A stretch of 64,000 nucleotides of DNA from Chitinophaga cymbidii (GTDB lineage: Bacteria > Bacteroidota > Bacteroidia > Chitinophagales > Chitinophagaceae): NCBI RefSeq assembly GCF_007992715.1, contig NZ_BKAU01000002.1, positions 992,001 to 1,056,000 of the forward strand, in the 5' to 3' direction. A program made the translations under genes and the position numbers. The notes under the pieces are model-generated. The model was not told where the DNA came from and did no database searches. It was given only the letters and a program-made list of their open reading frames with translations. The stretch's first letter is position 1. Each line of letters opens with the position of its first letter. Positions 54,280 to 63,580 of this stretch are shown one piece after another.

Positions 54280-54311
54280 CAAAGATAAGTAAAGTTATGA
54301 GGGACTGTCAA
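54280..54311 (-). promoter_or_regulatory. groESL promoter
   Basis: Minus strand TTGACA followed by 18 nt and TATCTTTG, the TAnnTTTG -7 box (21 nt between TTG and TA). It gives a leader of about 90 nt. The rest of the gap to nusB (54184-54516, with the nusB promoter) holds a perfect 8-bp hairpin GGCAGTTT/AAACTGCC at 54338-54360 lying between the two divergent promoters. Confidence 0.65.
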
Positions 54312-54487
54312 GAAATGACATTTTTTCATTTTGAGATGGCAGTTTTTGGGAGAAACTGCCGTTTGGCGCGGAAAATACCCGGTTTCAAAGTTGTCAGGCC
54401 GGAAGTATCTGACCCGGCCTGATCATGTTGGGGGGACCAGAAGATGCCTTTCCCGGAACTATTTTTTAAAAAGTCCCCCTAAAACAG

Positions 54488-54495
54488 TAGATTTG
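54488..54495 (+). promoter_or_regulatory. -7 promoter element for nusB
   Basis: TAGATTTG, an exact TAnnTTTG match, ends 21 bp before the ATG at 54517. It supports that start over the longer frame from 54331. Confidence 0.5.
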
Positions 54496-54516
54496 CGGCC
54501 ATTTTCCTTAGCGTAC

Positions 54517-55446
54517 ATGATCAGTAGAAGAAACATCCGGGTAAAAGTTATGCAAACGCTGTATGCCATGGACACCATGGAGCAGGGCGCCCTGAAACCG
54601 GGAACCGCCACCAGTTTGCTGAATGAGAAATTGGACCAGACCTGCCAGATATTCACATATTTGCTGTATTCCATCGCCCGCGTGGCGCAATATGCGGAAA
54701 CAGACGCGCAGGCCCGGGCCTCCAAGCATCTGCCCTCCGCGGCGGATCTGGCGGTGAACACCAAGATTGCGGGGAACGACTTTGTATTCCAGGTGCTGGG
54801 GGACAAGGGGTTCCAGGTGAACCTGGACAGCTGGAAGCTCCGCCGGCAGGAAGATCCCGAGCTGATCCGCAAGCTGTACTACCAGCTCACGGAAAGCGAG
54901 ATCTATAAAACCTATATCAGCGAGCCCTCCCGCAGCAAATCTTCCGAAAAACAGATCATCGAATATATTTATAAGGAGATCCTTGAAAAGAACGAGCTGT
55001 TCCGCCAGCATATGGAAGACAGCTTCCTGCACTGGGGGGATGATGAGGACATGATGGGCATCCTGGTAGGCAACTACCTGTCCAAACCACAGCTTTTCAA
55101 CTTCCTTCAGCTTATCAGCCGGGAGAAGCTGGACTATGCGAAGGAACTGCTGCTCACCGTGATCGATAAAAAAGATTACTGCATGGAGCTGATCCGGCCC
55201 AAGCTGCAGAACTGGGACCCCGAGCGTATCGCCGCCATTGATATGCTGCTGATGGAAATGGGCGTTTGCGAATTCCTGTATTTCCCGACCATCCCTACCA
55301 AGGTGACCATCAACGAGTACATCGACCTGGCGAAAGCCTACAGCACGCCGCAGAGCGGGCAGTTCGTGAACGGCATACTGGACAATATCCTCAAGGACCT
55401 TGTGCAGACCAACCAGGTGCAGAAAACAGACCGTACCCGCAAATAA
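54517..55446 (+). CDS. nusB: Transcription antitermination factor NusB
   Basis: About 309 aa, the enlarged form found in Bacteroidota (about 140 aa in E. coli). Joins NusE in antitermination of rRNA transcription. The start MISRRNIRVKVMQTLYAMD is family-typical. The central helical domain is specific to this phylum. The C-terminal NusB fold has WDPERIAAIDMLLMEMGVCE and TIPTKVTINEYIDLAKAYST, with the NusB segment FVNGILDNIL. Heads a unit with the DUF1573 lipoprotein and yajC. Confidence 0.95.
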   Translation: MISRRNIRVKVMQTLYAMDTMEQGALKPGTATSLLNEKLDQTCQIFTYLLYSIARVAQYAETDAQARASKHLPSAADLAVNTKIAGNDFVFQVLGDKGFQVNLDSWKLRRQEDPELIRKLYYQLTESEIYKTYISEPSRSKSSEKQIIEYIYKEILEKNELFRQHMEDSFLHWGDDEDMMGILVGNYLSKPQLFNFLQLISREKLDYAKELLLTVIDKKDYCMELIRPKLQNWDPERIAAIDMLLMEMGVCEFLYFPTIPTKVTINEYIDLAKAYSTPQSGQFVNGILDNILKDLVQTNQVQKTDRTRK

Positions 55447-55472
55447 TCAGTCACCATAAAATATTCCTGATC

Positions 55473-55916
55473 ATGAAATCATTCCTGTCTTTATTATTGT
55501 TGTTCGCCGCGGTGCTCGCCGCCTGTAACAACAATGCGAAAGAACCCGGCAGCGGGCAGGCCGCCGGCGCCGAAGTTTCCGACTCCGCCCGCCTGTACCC
55601 GGTCATCACTTTTGAAAAAGAATCCCATAACTTTGGGAACGTCGTGGAAGGTGAGGTAGTGGAATATTCCTTTAAATTTACCAATACCGGCAACAAAGAC
55701 CTGCTGATCACCAAAGCGGAAGCCAGTTGCGGCTGCACGGTGCCCGAATGGCCGGAAAAGCCCATCAAACCGGGCGAAAGCGCTTACATGAAGGTGCGGT
55801 TCGACAGCCGGGGAAGGCCCGAAGGATACACGGAAAAGGAGCTTTACATCCAGGCCAATACCAATCCTCCCTCGGTGAACGGCCCAAAGATCCAGTGCAC
55901 GATCGTAAAGAAATAG
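55473..55916 (+). CDS. DUF1573 domain lipoprotein
   Basis: About 147 aa. Signal and lipobox LAAC in MKSFLSLLLLFAAVLAAC. The DUF1573 domain (about 50-147) is an immunoglobulin-like fold: FEKESHNFGNVVEGEVVEY, FKFTNTGNKDLLITKAEASC, and CGCTVPEWPEKPIKPGES. The CGC motif is typical. Function unknown. It starts 26 bp after nusB; the long frame beginning at 55266 inside nusB is not used. Confidence 0.88.
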   Translation: MKSFLSLLLLFAAVLAACNNNAKEPGSGQAAGAEVSDSARLYPVITFEKESHNFGNVVEGEVVEYSFKFTNTGNKDLLITKAEASCGCTVPEWPEKPIKPGESAYMKVRFDSRGRPEGYTEKELYIQANTNPPSVNGPKIQCTIVKK

Positions 55917-55950
55917 TAACTTTATTCGTTCAAACAACAAACAACATACG

Positions 55951-56301
55951 ATGTACAACTTATTAAACGTATTATTAATGACGCCTCAGCAAGGCGGTGG
56001 TCAAGGTGGTTTTGGCGGGATGGGGTCCCTGCTGTTCTTCGGCGGTATGATCCTGGTAATGTGGCTCTTCATGATCCGCCCACAGACCAAAAAGGCCAAA
56101 CAGCAAAAGCAATTCATCGATAACCTGAGAGAAGGCGACAAGATAGTGACCATCGCCGGCATCCACGGTAAAGTAAAAAAGATCAACGAGAACAACACCC
56201 TTCAGATCGAAGTAAGTCCCGGTACTTTCTTCACGATCGAACGTTCCGCCGTAAGCATGGAATACACCAATGCTGTTGCGAAAGCAGCGGAAACGAAATA
56301 A
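55951..56301 (+). CDS. yajC: Preprotein translocase subunit YajC
   Basis: 116 aa. A Gly-rich N-terminus (QQGGGQGGFGGMG), one transmembrane helix (LLFFGGMILVMWLFMI), then RPQTKKAKQQKQFIDNLREG and GDKIVTIAGIHGKVKKIN, the YajC signature. Accessory to SecDF at the inner membrane. It ends nusB's unit at the terminator 56321-56357. Confidence 0.94.
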   Translation: MYNLLNVLLMTPQQGGGQGGFGGMGSLLFFGGMILVMWLFMIRPQTKKAKQQKQFIDNLREGDKIVTIAGIHGKVKKINENNTLQIEVSPGTFFTIERSAVSMEYTNAVAKAAETK

Positions 56302-56320
56302 GGACTAGTTGCCTGAAAAT

Positions 56321-56357
56321 AAAAAACGGGGTTTCATCTGATGAAGCCCCGTTTTTT
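56321..56357 (+). terminator. Terminator after yajC
   Basis: Stem of about 17 bp (AAAAAACGGGG then TTTCAT against ATGAAGCCCCG with T6, one G-U pair), 3-nt loop, ending in six T. Confidence 0.85.
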
Positions 56358-56372
56358 ATTTATTTTAGTTCA

Positions 56373-56966
56373 ATGTACATCATCGGCATCACCGGCGGCA
56401 TAGGTTCGGGAAAGAGTACGGTCGCCAGGGTTTTCAGGTTATTGGGTATTCCGGTATATTCAGCGGATGACGCGGCCAAAGAGATCATGGTAAAAGATCC
56501 CCAGTTGGTAGAGCAGATAAAGGCGCATTTCGGGCCGGAGGCATATTTGGGAGACGGCACCCTTCACCGCAAGTTCATATCCGGTATCGTTTTCAATGAC
56601 AAGGAGCAGTTGGCCGTATTGAATTCCCTGGTGCATCCCGCCACCATCCGCGATTCGGAGAACTGGGCCGCCCGGCAGAAAAGCCCCTACGTGATCAAGG
56701 AAGCCGCGCTGATGTTCGAAACAGCATCTTTTCATCATGTAGACAGCGTGATCAGCGTATATGCCCCCGAGGCGCTCCGCATCCACCGCGTTATGAAACG
56801 GGACCATGTATCCCGCAATGATGTGCTCGCCCGGATGCACAAGCAGATCGATGACAGGATCAAGATGAAGCTGGCCGACTATGTGATCTATAACGATGAG
56901 CAGCAAATGGTCATCCCGCAGGTGCTGGCGCTGCACCAGCAGTTCCTGGCCGTCGCAAAGCAATAG
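56373..56966 (+). CDS. coaE: Dephospho-CoA kinase
   Basis: 197 aa. Last step of CoA synthesis, phosphorylating dephospho-CoA at the 3'-hydroxyl. P-loop IIGITGGIGSGKSTVARVF, the substrate motif GIPVYSADDAAKEIM, and VIKEAALMFE are typical. It begins 15 bp after the yajC terminator, so it probably depends on read-through or a promoter within that region; no TAnnTTTG is visible there. Confidence 0.95.
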   Translation: MYIIGITGGIGSGKSTVARVFRLLGIPVYSADDAAKEIMVKDPQLVEQIKAHFGPEAYLGDGTLHRKFISGIVFNDKEQLAVLNSLVHPATIRDSENWAARQKSPYVIKEAALMFETASFHHVDSVISVYAPEALRIHRVMKRDHVSRNDVLARMHKQIDDRIKMKLADYVIYNDEQQMVIPQVLALHQQFLAVAKQ

Positions 56967-57058
56967 GGCGGCTATGTTAAGCCTGTGCAAACTTTTTTGA
57001 AAGGGCATTTTTCTGTCTGCTGCATCTTATACCTTTAACCACGTTATTAAACAGATAT

Positions 57059-57610
57059 ATGACCCTGATGCAAGACAGCCTCGTGAACCGTTTCCGCGAA
57101 GGGCATTTTGATGCGTTTGAAGAGCTTTTCAATACTTATTGGGAGGCGCTTTACCAGTACACCCTGCGCATTCTCGGAAGCGAAGAAGATGCGCAGGACC
57201 TGATCCAGGACCTCTTTGTAGAACTGTGGGAGAGAAGGGAGTACCTGGAGATCAGCACGCATATCCGCATCTACCTTTTCAGCGCTACGCGCAAGAAGAT
57301 CCTCCGTAAATTCCGTGACGACGGCCTGAAGCAGAAGCATCTCGAAAAATTTATCCTCCACGGGGAGCTGCGCTCCGAGCTGACCCTTAACACCCTGATC
57401 CATAAAGATATCCTTTCCCAGCTGCAGGAAGACCTGCACGCCCTCCCCGCCAAGGAAAAAGAAGTGTTCCAGTGTTATTACTTTGAAGAGCTGAGCATCC
57501 GCGAGATCGCGCTGCGCAACGGCACCGCGGAGCAAACGGTGCGCAACCAGCTCAGCAACGCCCATCGTAAAGCATTGCCTATCATTCACAAATTGTTAAT
57601 GCTCATCTGA
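57059..57610 (+). CDS. ECF RNA polymerase sigma factor (FecI-like), second module
   Basis: 183 aa. Region 2: FEELFNTYWEALYQYTLRIL and EDAQDLIQDLFVELWERRE. Region 4: LPAKEKEVFQCYYFEELSI and EIALRNGTAEQTVRNQLSNA. Heads the plus-strand sigma/FecR/SusC/SusD module. A near -7 match (TACCTTTA, one mismatch) lies just upstream. Confidence 0.93.
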   Translation: MTLMQDSLVNRFREGHFDAFEELFNTYWEALYQYTLRILGSEEDAQDLIQDLFVELWERREYLEISTHIRIYLFSATRKKILRKFRDDGLKQKHLEKFILHGELRSELTLNTLIHKDILSQLQEDLHALPAKEKEVFQCYYFEELSIREIALRNGTAEQTVRNQLSNAHRKALPIIHKLLMLI

Positions 57611-57690
57611 TCCGTATTACCAAACTGTTAAGAACGCCCTCCGGATAGTTAAAAAGGCAAGGTTGTGGAACTTTCCAATAAACGACCACC

Positions 57691-58632
57691 TTGATCCGTT
57701 CCGCTGTAGAAAAATTAATAGACCGTTACCTGCGTGGCAACGCCACCCCGGCAGATGAAACGCTGGTAGCGCAATGGCTGGACTCCCTCGCTGCCGAAAG
57801 CAGCCACACCGGCAAACAACTATCGCCACAGGAAAAAGAGCTGCTGCGAAAGAAAATGCTGAAGGCAATCCGCAAACGGACCCTCGGCGGCACCGTCTGG
57901 TGGAAACCGGCCGGCATTGCCGCGGCAGTAGTGTCCGTGCTGCTCGGCGGGTACCTGTTGCTGCGCCTTCAATCCCCTTCGCCGAAGCCCGTTTACCAGG
58001 TGTTCCGCACCGGCCTGGGAGAACAGAAAATGATCCTGCTGCCGGACAGCTCCCGCATCTGGCTCGGCCCCAATTCCGAACTGCAATACCCCGAGCAATA
58101 CGCCCACCTGCGCAACATCGTGCTGGTATCGGGAGAAGCGTTTTTTGATGTAATGCCGGATGCATCGCACCAGTTCACCGTGGCGGTGGACAGCCTGCAG
58201 GTGGCCGTGCTCGGCACATCCTTCAATGTCAGGGCCTACCGCAATCTGCCGGCGCTGAACATTGCCGTGAATACGGGAAAGATCAAAGTAACGCGCAGCG
58301 GGAATGTACTGGGACTGCTATCCGCCGGGCAAACGATCCGGTACGACCGCAGCGGGGGAGCCGTGGCTACGGGCACTTTCAACCCCGAAGCGGCGGAAGG
58401 CTGGAAGAACAACCGCCTCAATTTCGATAACACGCCGCTCGCGGAGGTGCTGCATATGCTGGAAAATTATTACCCGGTGCGGTTCACGCTGGAACATCCG
58501 CAGCCCGTGGTGATCAGCGGCTCCCTCAACATGAAGATGAAGCCGGAACAGGTGATGAATGTGCTCCGCGAGATCACCGGCAACAGCATCCGGTTCGTCC
58601 GGCAATCAGACCAGCAATACCTCGTACAATAA
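57691..58632 (+). CDS. FecR-type anti-sigma factor, second module
   Basis: 313 aa. The cytoplasmic N-terminus (VEKLIDRYLRGNATPADE) and a transmembrane helix near 75-95 (AGIAAAVVSVLLGGYLLL) are normal. The periplasmic FecR domain has LPDSSRIWLGPNSELQYP, VSGEAFFDV and VLGTSFNVRAY; the C-terminus contacts the SusC STN domain. The start is a TTG: an in-frame stop lies at 57679 and the next ATG is well inside the gene. Homologues start at about this point. susC follows 22 bp later. Confidence 0.92.
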   Translation: MIRSAVEKLIDRYLRGNATPADETLVAQWLDSLAAESSHTGKQLSPQEKELLRKKMLKAIRKRTLGGTVWWKPAGIAAAVVSVLLGGYLLLRLQSPSPKPVYQVFRTGLGEQKMILLPDSSRIWLGPNSELQYPEQYAHLRNIVLVSGEAFFDVMPDASHQFTVAVDSLQVAVLGTSFNVRAYRNLPALNIAVNTGKIKVTRSGNVLGLLSAGQTIRYDRSGGAVATGTFNPEAAEGWKNNRLNFDNTPLAEVLHMLENYYPVRFTLEHPQPVVISGSLNMKMKPEQVMNVLREITGNSIRFVRQSDQQYLVQ

Positions 58633-58654
58633 TTTATCCTTTAACGCTTATCAT

Positions 58655-61600
58655 ATGAACACGATCACTACATTATCACGCAGGCTGCTGACCTTCGCAG
58701 TTTTGCTATGCTCCATGTGCTTCATAGTACAGGATGTTTCCGCGCAGCAGGTAAAACAGACCGTTACCGCGCTGCAGGTAAAGAAAGGCCCGCTTGCCGC
58801 GGCGCTGAAGCAATTGCAGACGCAGGCGGGTATCGATATCATGTACAACGCGGCCCTGCTGGAGAAATTCCAGGTGGAAGAGGCAACTTATAGTAACCAG
58901 ACGGTGGAAGCCGTGCTGCGCGATCTGCTGAAACGCACCGGCCTGGAGTTTACAGAAAAAGAAGGCGTGATCATTATCAAAGCCCCCGAAAAGCAACGGG
59001 TGCCGGTGAAAGGCTCCGTTACGGACGCCGAAAGCGGTATTGCGCTGCCGGGCGTGAGCGTGCAGGTGAAAGGCACTTCTTCCGGCGCCACAACGGACGA
59101 TGCGGGTGCGTTTGTATTGAATGCGGACCCGGCTACGGACACGTTGCTGTTAAGTTATATCGGTTACAAAAATGCGCTGATGCCGCTGGCCGGCCGCAGG
59201 GAGCTGGCGCTTCGCCTCAAAGCGGATGCCAGCATGCTCAGCAGCGTAGTGGTGGTAGGATATGGCGAAACGAAAAAAGACAACCTCACCGGCGCCGTAA
59301 GCCACGTAACGGAAAAGGATTTCAACCAGGGCGTATTTTCCTCTCCCGAACAATTGCTGCAGGGAAAGGTGCCCGGCCTCAATATCACCCGCAGCGGCGA
59401 TCCCAACGGAACGCCGGCCGTCATGCTCAGAGGCCCGTCCACTTTGCGCAGCGGCGAAGCGCAGGAACCCTTTTACGTGATCGACGGTGTGCCCGGCGCT
59501 TCCATTCAACTCGTTTCGATGAATGATATCGTATCCATCGACGTATTGAAAGATGCATCCTCCACTGCCATCTACGGCGCCCGCGCCGCCAACGGTGTGA
59601 TCATGGTCACTACCCGAAGGGCGAAGGAAGGACAGAAATGGGTCAGCTATAACGCATACGCCGCGCTGGAACAGGTATCCAACCGCATTGAAATGCTCAC
59701 CGGCGATCAGCTGCGCAAATGGCTGGACGATAACGGCAAAAGCCTGAACCCCGCGTACGATGATGGCGCGAACACCGACTGGCAAAAGGAAGTGACCCGC
59801 AACGGCGTGTCGCACAACCACAACATTTCCCTCGGCGGCGGAGCGGGGAATACGGTGTATGATGCGAGCATCAACTACCTGAGCAATGAAGGCATCATGA
59901 AAGGTTCTTCACTGGAACGCATCAACGTTAGAGCCAGCCTCGAGCAAAGAGCGTTTAATGACAAGCTGAAAGTTAACCTGGCATTGAGCAACAGCATCTC
60001 CACGCAACACCGCATTCCCCAGTTGGTGTTCCAGAACATGCTGCTGTACATGCCTACCGTCAACATTAAAAACCCGGACGGCACGTATAAGGAAGACTTT
60101 ACAGCTACAAGGGATTATTACAATCCGGTTTCGCTGATCGATAACAATGAGGACCGCACCAAAACGAAGATATTGTTAGGGAATATCCGCGCGGAGCTGC
60201 AAGTATTGCCAGGATTGAATTACACGGTGAATGCTTCCATGCAGGACGAGCAGATCAACCGCGATGTGTATTACAATCACGCCTCTGCGCTCGCCCAGCA
60301 ACTCAACGGCAAAGCCACCCGCGGCGCGTTCAGCAACACCAAAAAAATACTGGAAACGTACTTCAATTATGATAAAACCTTCGGCCGCCACAACCTGAAG
60401 CTGCTGGCGGGCTACTCCTGGCAGGAAGACCGCCGCAACGACGGTTTCCAATCCTCCAACCAGGGTTTTGTATCCGATGCGCTGAGCTATAACAACCTCG
60501 GCGTGGGCAATCTGCCGGTGGGCGTAATTCCCGACTGGGGCAGCTCCAGCATCGATGTATATCGTTTCATTTCATTCTACGCACGTGCGAATTATGTGTA
60601 TGCCGATAAATATTTGTTACAGGTGTCCGCCCGCCGTGATGGTTCCTCCGTATTCGGCGTCAACAACCGCTGGGGCGTATTTCCGGCGGTGTCTGCCGGA
60701 TGGCGGATCAAGCAGGAGCCTTTCCTGAAGGAAGCTGAATGGCTGGATGACCTGAAGCTGCGCGCGGGTTATGGCGTGACGGGTAATGCGCTGGGCTTCG
60801 GCGCATTCACCGCCGTACTGCTCTACAATACCACCGGCAAATTCTATTACAACGGCGGCCTCGCCAATTCCATCGGCCCCACACAAAATGCCAATCCCGA
60901 CCTGAAATGGGAAAGCACCGGCATGGCGAACATCGGGCTGGACTTCTCCATTCTCAACAACCGCATCGGCGGCTCCATTGATTTTTACGACAAACGTACG
61001 TCTGACCTCATTTGGGAATACAGCGTGCCCACCACGCAATATTTCCTGAACGAGCTGATCGCCAACGCCGGCAAAATGAGCAACAAGGGCATAGAAATAC
61101 AGATCAACGCCATGCCGGTAAGGAACCGGAAATTCACCTGGACCACCGCCGTGAATTTCGCGCATAACAGGAACAACATCGAATCATTATCCAACGATAA
61201 ATTCACGTTGACTTCCATTCCCACAGCGGTACTCGGCGGCAAGGGGCAATCCGGCAACACTTCGCAGAAAGTGGTGGAAGGCCAGCCGGTAGGCTCGTTC
61301 TATATCTGGAGATACATGGGCAAGAATGATGATGGCGTATCACAATTCCTGAAAAACGACGGAACGCTTACCGTATCACCTACTTCCGACGATTTCCTCT
61401 ACGCCGGCAGCGCGCAGCCAAAGCTTTCCTACGGATGGAACAACAGCTTCACCTACGGCGATTTTGATTTCAACTTTTTCCTGCGTGGTGTTTCCGGTAA
61501 CAAGATACTGAACGCCACACTCGCGAACCTGAACAGTCCCAGTGACGCGGCCATCCACAACATCCCGGTATTTACGCTGCAGGAATCGGCGATGGACGAC

Positions 61601-61867
61601 AAGGCTTATTTCCTCTCCGACAGGTACATGGAGAGCGGAAACTACCTGCGGATGGACAATGCCACACTGGGTTATACCGTGCCGTTGAAGAGCGGGTCCG
61701 TGCGCAGGCTGCGCTTCTATGTGTCCGCCAACAATCTTTTTGTGATCACCAGCTACAGCGGCATTGACCCCGAGATCAACCTCGGCGGCCTTGAACCGGG
61801 CATCGATAATAACAACTTCTACCCGAAAACAAGATCGTTCCTGCTCGGCGTGAATATGACCTTCTAA
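58655..61867 (+). CDS. SusC/RagA family TonB-dependent transporter with STN domain, second module
   Basis: About 1070 aa. Signal peptide about 1-31, then an STN domain (about 35-110, LKQLQTQAGIDIMYNAALLE), a carboxypeptidase-like domain (VKGSVTDAESGIALPGVSV), the plug (VVVGYGETKKDNLTGAV, FYVIDGVPGASIQ, YGARAANGVIMVTTRRAKEG) and the barrel, ending in an aromatic residue (GVNMTF). Start at 58655 chosen for the signal peptide; the frame from 58559 overlaps fecR. No enzyme gene follows its susD, so the substrate is open. Confidence 0.95.
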   Translation: MNTITTLSRRLLTFAVLLCSMCFIVQDVSAQQVKQTVTALQVKKGPLAAALKQLQTQAGIDIMYNAALLEKFQVEEATYSNQTVEAVLRDLLKRTGLEFTEKEGVIIIKAPEKQRVPVKGSVTDAESGIALPGVSVQVKGTSSGATTDDAGAFVLNADPATDTLLLSYIGYKNALMPLAGRRELALRLKADASMLSSVVVVGYGETKKDNLTGAVSHVTEKDFNQGVFSSPEQLLQGKVPGLNITRSGDPNGTPAVMLRGPSTLRSGEAQEPFYVIDGVPGASIQLVSMNDIVSIDVLKDASSTAIYGARAANGVIMVTTRRAKEGQKWVSYNAYAALEQVSNRIEMLTGDQLRKWLDDNGKSLNPAYDDGANTDWQKEVTRNGVSHNHNISLGGGAGNTVYDASINYLSNEGIMKGSSLERINVRASLEQRAFNDKLKVNLALSNSISTQHRIPQLVFQNMLLYMPTVNIKNPDGTYKEDFTATRDYYNPVSLIDNNEDRTKTKILLGNIRAELQVLPGLNYTVNASMQDEQINRDVYYNHASALAQQLNGKATRGAFSNTKKILETYFNYDKTFGRHNLKLLAGYSWQEDRRNDGFQSSNQGFVSDALSYNNLGVGNLPVGVIPDWGSSSIDVYRFISFYARANYVYADKYLLQVSARRDGSSVFGVNNRWGVFPAVSAGWRIKQEPFLKEAEWLDDLKLRAGYGVTGNALGFGAFTAVLLYNTTGKFYYNGGLANSIGPTQNANPDLKWESTGMANIGLDFSILNNRIGGSIDFYDKRTSDLIWEYSVPTTQYFLNELIANAGKMSNKGIEIQINAMPVRNRKFTWTTAVNFAHNRNNIESLSNDKFTLTSIPTAVLGGKGQSGNTSQKVVEGQPVGSFYIWRYMGKNDDGVSQFLKNDGTLTVSPTSDDFLYAGSAQPKLSYGWNNSFTYGDFDFNFFLRGVSGNKILNATLANLNSPSDAAIHNIPVFTLQESAMDDKAYFLSDRYMESGNYLRMDNATLGYTVPLKSGSVRRLRFYVSANNLFVITSYSGIDPEINLGGLEPGIDNNNFYPKTRSFLLGVNMTF

Positions 61868-61885
61868 CCATTAACACCATCTGAT

Positions 61886-63490
61886 ATGTTACATATAAAA
61901 AATAGCATCCGATTGTCCGTTCTGCTGGCCGTTTCCGCCTTCAGCGCCTGTACGAACCTGGACGTTCCCATAGAATCCGTGTACACCGAGGAGAACTTTC
62001 CCACAACGGAGGAAGGTTTCATTGCGGCTACCGGTCCCGTATACACGCAGCTGGCCTCCCGCTTCGCGGTGGACTACTGGCGGATGCAGGAATTTTCAAC
62101 GGACGAAGCCATCATCCCCGCGCGCGACGGTAACTATGACGACGGCGGCCAGTACCGCGTACTGCACAAGCATGAGTGGAACCCGGACCATACCAATGTA
62201 AAAGGTGTGTGGGAGTGGGGCTTTGGTGGCATCAACACCACCAACCGCATCATGCGCCTGTTTGAACCGGCGCCGGAAAGCGCGGCCAAGACCACGGCTA
62301 TCGCCGAGATGCGCACGATGCGCGCGCTGTTTCATTTCTTTATGATGGACCTGTACGCGAATATTCCCATCGTTACGGAATGGGGCAGCAGCGAACCGCC
62401 CGAACAGAAAACCCGCGCGGAAGTTTTCACCTTCATCGAAACAGAACTGAAAGCTGCCATCCCCGGCCTGAGCGCCGAAACAGGCGCATTCACCTACGGC
62501 CGCCCCACCAAATGGCTCGCCTTCGCCATCCTCACCAAAATGTACCTGAACGCCGCGTATTATATCGGTACGCCCATGAATACACAAGCCGTAGCGATGG
62601 CGGACAGCATCCTGGCAAAGGGAGGGTATAAGCTGGAAGCATCTTTTGCCGCTATCTTCATGCCCGATAACGGCCCGCAGATCACCGAAACGATCTTTGC
62701 GGTGCCTTACGATGCCAACCAGATATTCGGCAACCAGTTCTCCCGCTTCGGCCTGCATCCCGCGCTGGTGGATAAATACGATCTGCCTTTCAGGCCCAGT
62801 ATCGCGCAAAGCACCATTGCATCCTTCTACGCGAAGTTCAACCTGCCGGATGATGAACGGAACAACACCTGGCTGGCAGGAAAGCAGTATGAGGCCAACG
62901 GCGACCCTATCCTGATCCGCACTACCAACAAGGCGCTGGACAATTCATACAACGGTCCCAATCCGAATGCGGAGATTCAATGGCACCTGGAATTTTTCCC
63001 CGAAATGCCGCTTATACGCGAGGCAACGATGGACGTAGGCAATGACGAACTTGGGAAAGCACGCGGCGTGCGCTCCATCAAGTATTTCCCCGACAAGAAC
63101 GCGAACCCGCAGGAAAGACATTCCAACAACGACGTGCCGGTGTTCCGCCTGGCGGACATCATGCTGATGAAAGCGGAAGCCATCCTCCGTGGCGCCGCTC
63201 CCACAGCGGTGAACGGCGAGTTGCAGACCGCGCTGCTGCTGGTGAACAAAATACGCGCCCGCGCCAAAGCGCCGGAGCTGGGCAATGTTACGCTGGACGA
63301 TATGCTGGATGAACGCGCCCGCGAGCTGGCATGGGAAACCTGGCGCCGCAACGACCTCATCCGTTTCGGAAAATTTGAAGACAGCTGGGGCTTTAAAACG
63401 GATAACGATGTGAATAAAAGGATCTACCCGATCCCTACCAGCGAAAGGTCATTGAACCCGAAGCTGGACCAGAACCCGGGATATAATTAA
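61886..63490 (+). CDS. SusD/RagB family outer-membrane lipoprotein, second module
   Basis: 534 aa. Lipobox FSAC in MLHIKNSIRLSVLLAVSAFSAC. Helical TPR-like segments: EMRTMRALFHFFMMDLYANI, KWLAFAILTKMYLNAAYY, FRLADIMLMKAEAILRG and ERARELAWETWRRNDLIRFG. It lies 18 bp after susC. The terminator at 63493 ends the operon. Confidence 0.93.
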   Translation: MLHIKNSIRLSVLLAVSAFSACTNLDVPIESVYTEENFPTTEEGFIAATGPVYTQLASRFAVDYWRMQEFSTDEAIIPARDGNYDDGGQYRVLHKHEWNPDHTNVKGVWEWGFGGINTTNRIMRLFEPAPESAAKTTAIAEMRTMRALFHFFMMDLYANIPIVTEWGSSEPPEQKTRAEVFTFIETELKAAIPGLSAETGAFTYGRPTKWLAFAILTKMYLNAAYYIGTPMNTQAVAMADSILAKGGYKLEASFAAIFMPDNGPQITETIFAVPYDANQIFGNQFSRFGLHPALVDKYDLPFRPSIAQSTIASFYAKFNLPDDERNNTWLAGKQYEANGDPILIRTTNKALDNSYNGPNPNAEIQWHLEFFPEMPLIREATMDVGNDELGKARGVRSIKYFPDKNANPQERHSNNDVPVFRLADIMLMKAEAILRGAAPTAVNGELQTALLLVNKIRARAKAPELGNVTLDDMLDERARELAWETWRRNDLIRFGKFEDSWGFKTDNDVNKRIYPIPTSERSLNPKLDQNPGYN

Positions 63491-63492
63491 TG

Positions 63493-63539
63493 AAAACAGG
63501 GCTGGCCGGAAAATAACGGACAGCCCTGTTTTGTTTTAT
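63493..63539. terminator. Terminator between susD and the aminotransferase gene
   Basis: Arms AAAACAGGGCTG and CAGCCCTGTTTT (63493-63504, 63521-63532) are perfect, and the stem extends inward with one mismatch. TGTTTTAT follows on the plus strand. Both convergent genes can use it. Confidence 0.8.
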
Positions 63540-63580
63540 ACAAGATGGGCGGTTGCAATGCCGCACCTGTTTGCTTATTG

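Noticed and set aside
55266..55472. N-terminal extension of the DUF1573 lipoprotein into nusB
   Set aside because: The frame overlaps nusB codons and the signal peptide and lipobox start at 55473.
57059..63490. Polysaccharide utilisation locus with glycan-degrading enzymes
   Set aside because: The sigma/FecR/SusC/SusD set is complete but no glycoside hydrolase, lyase or sulfatase accompanies it, so a glycan substrate cannot be claimed.
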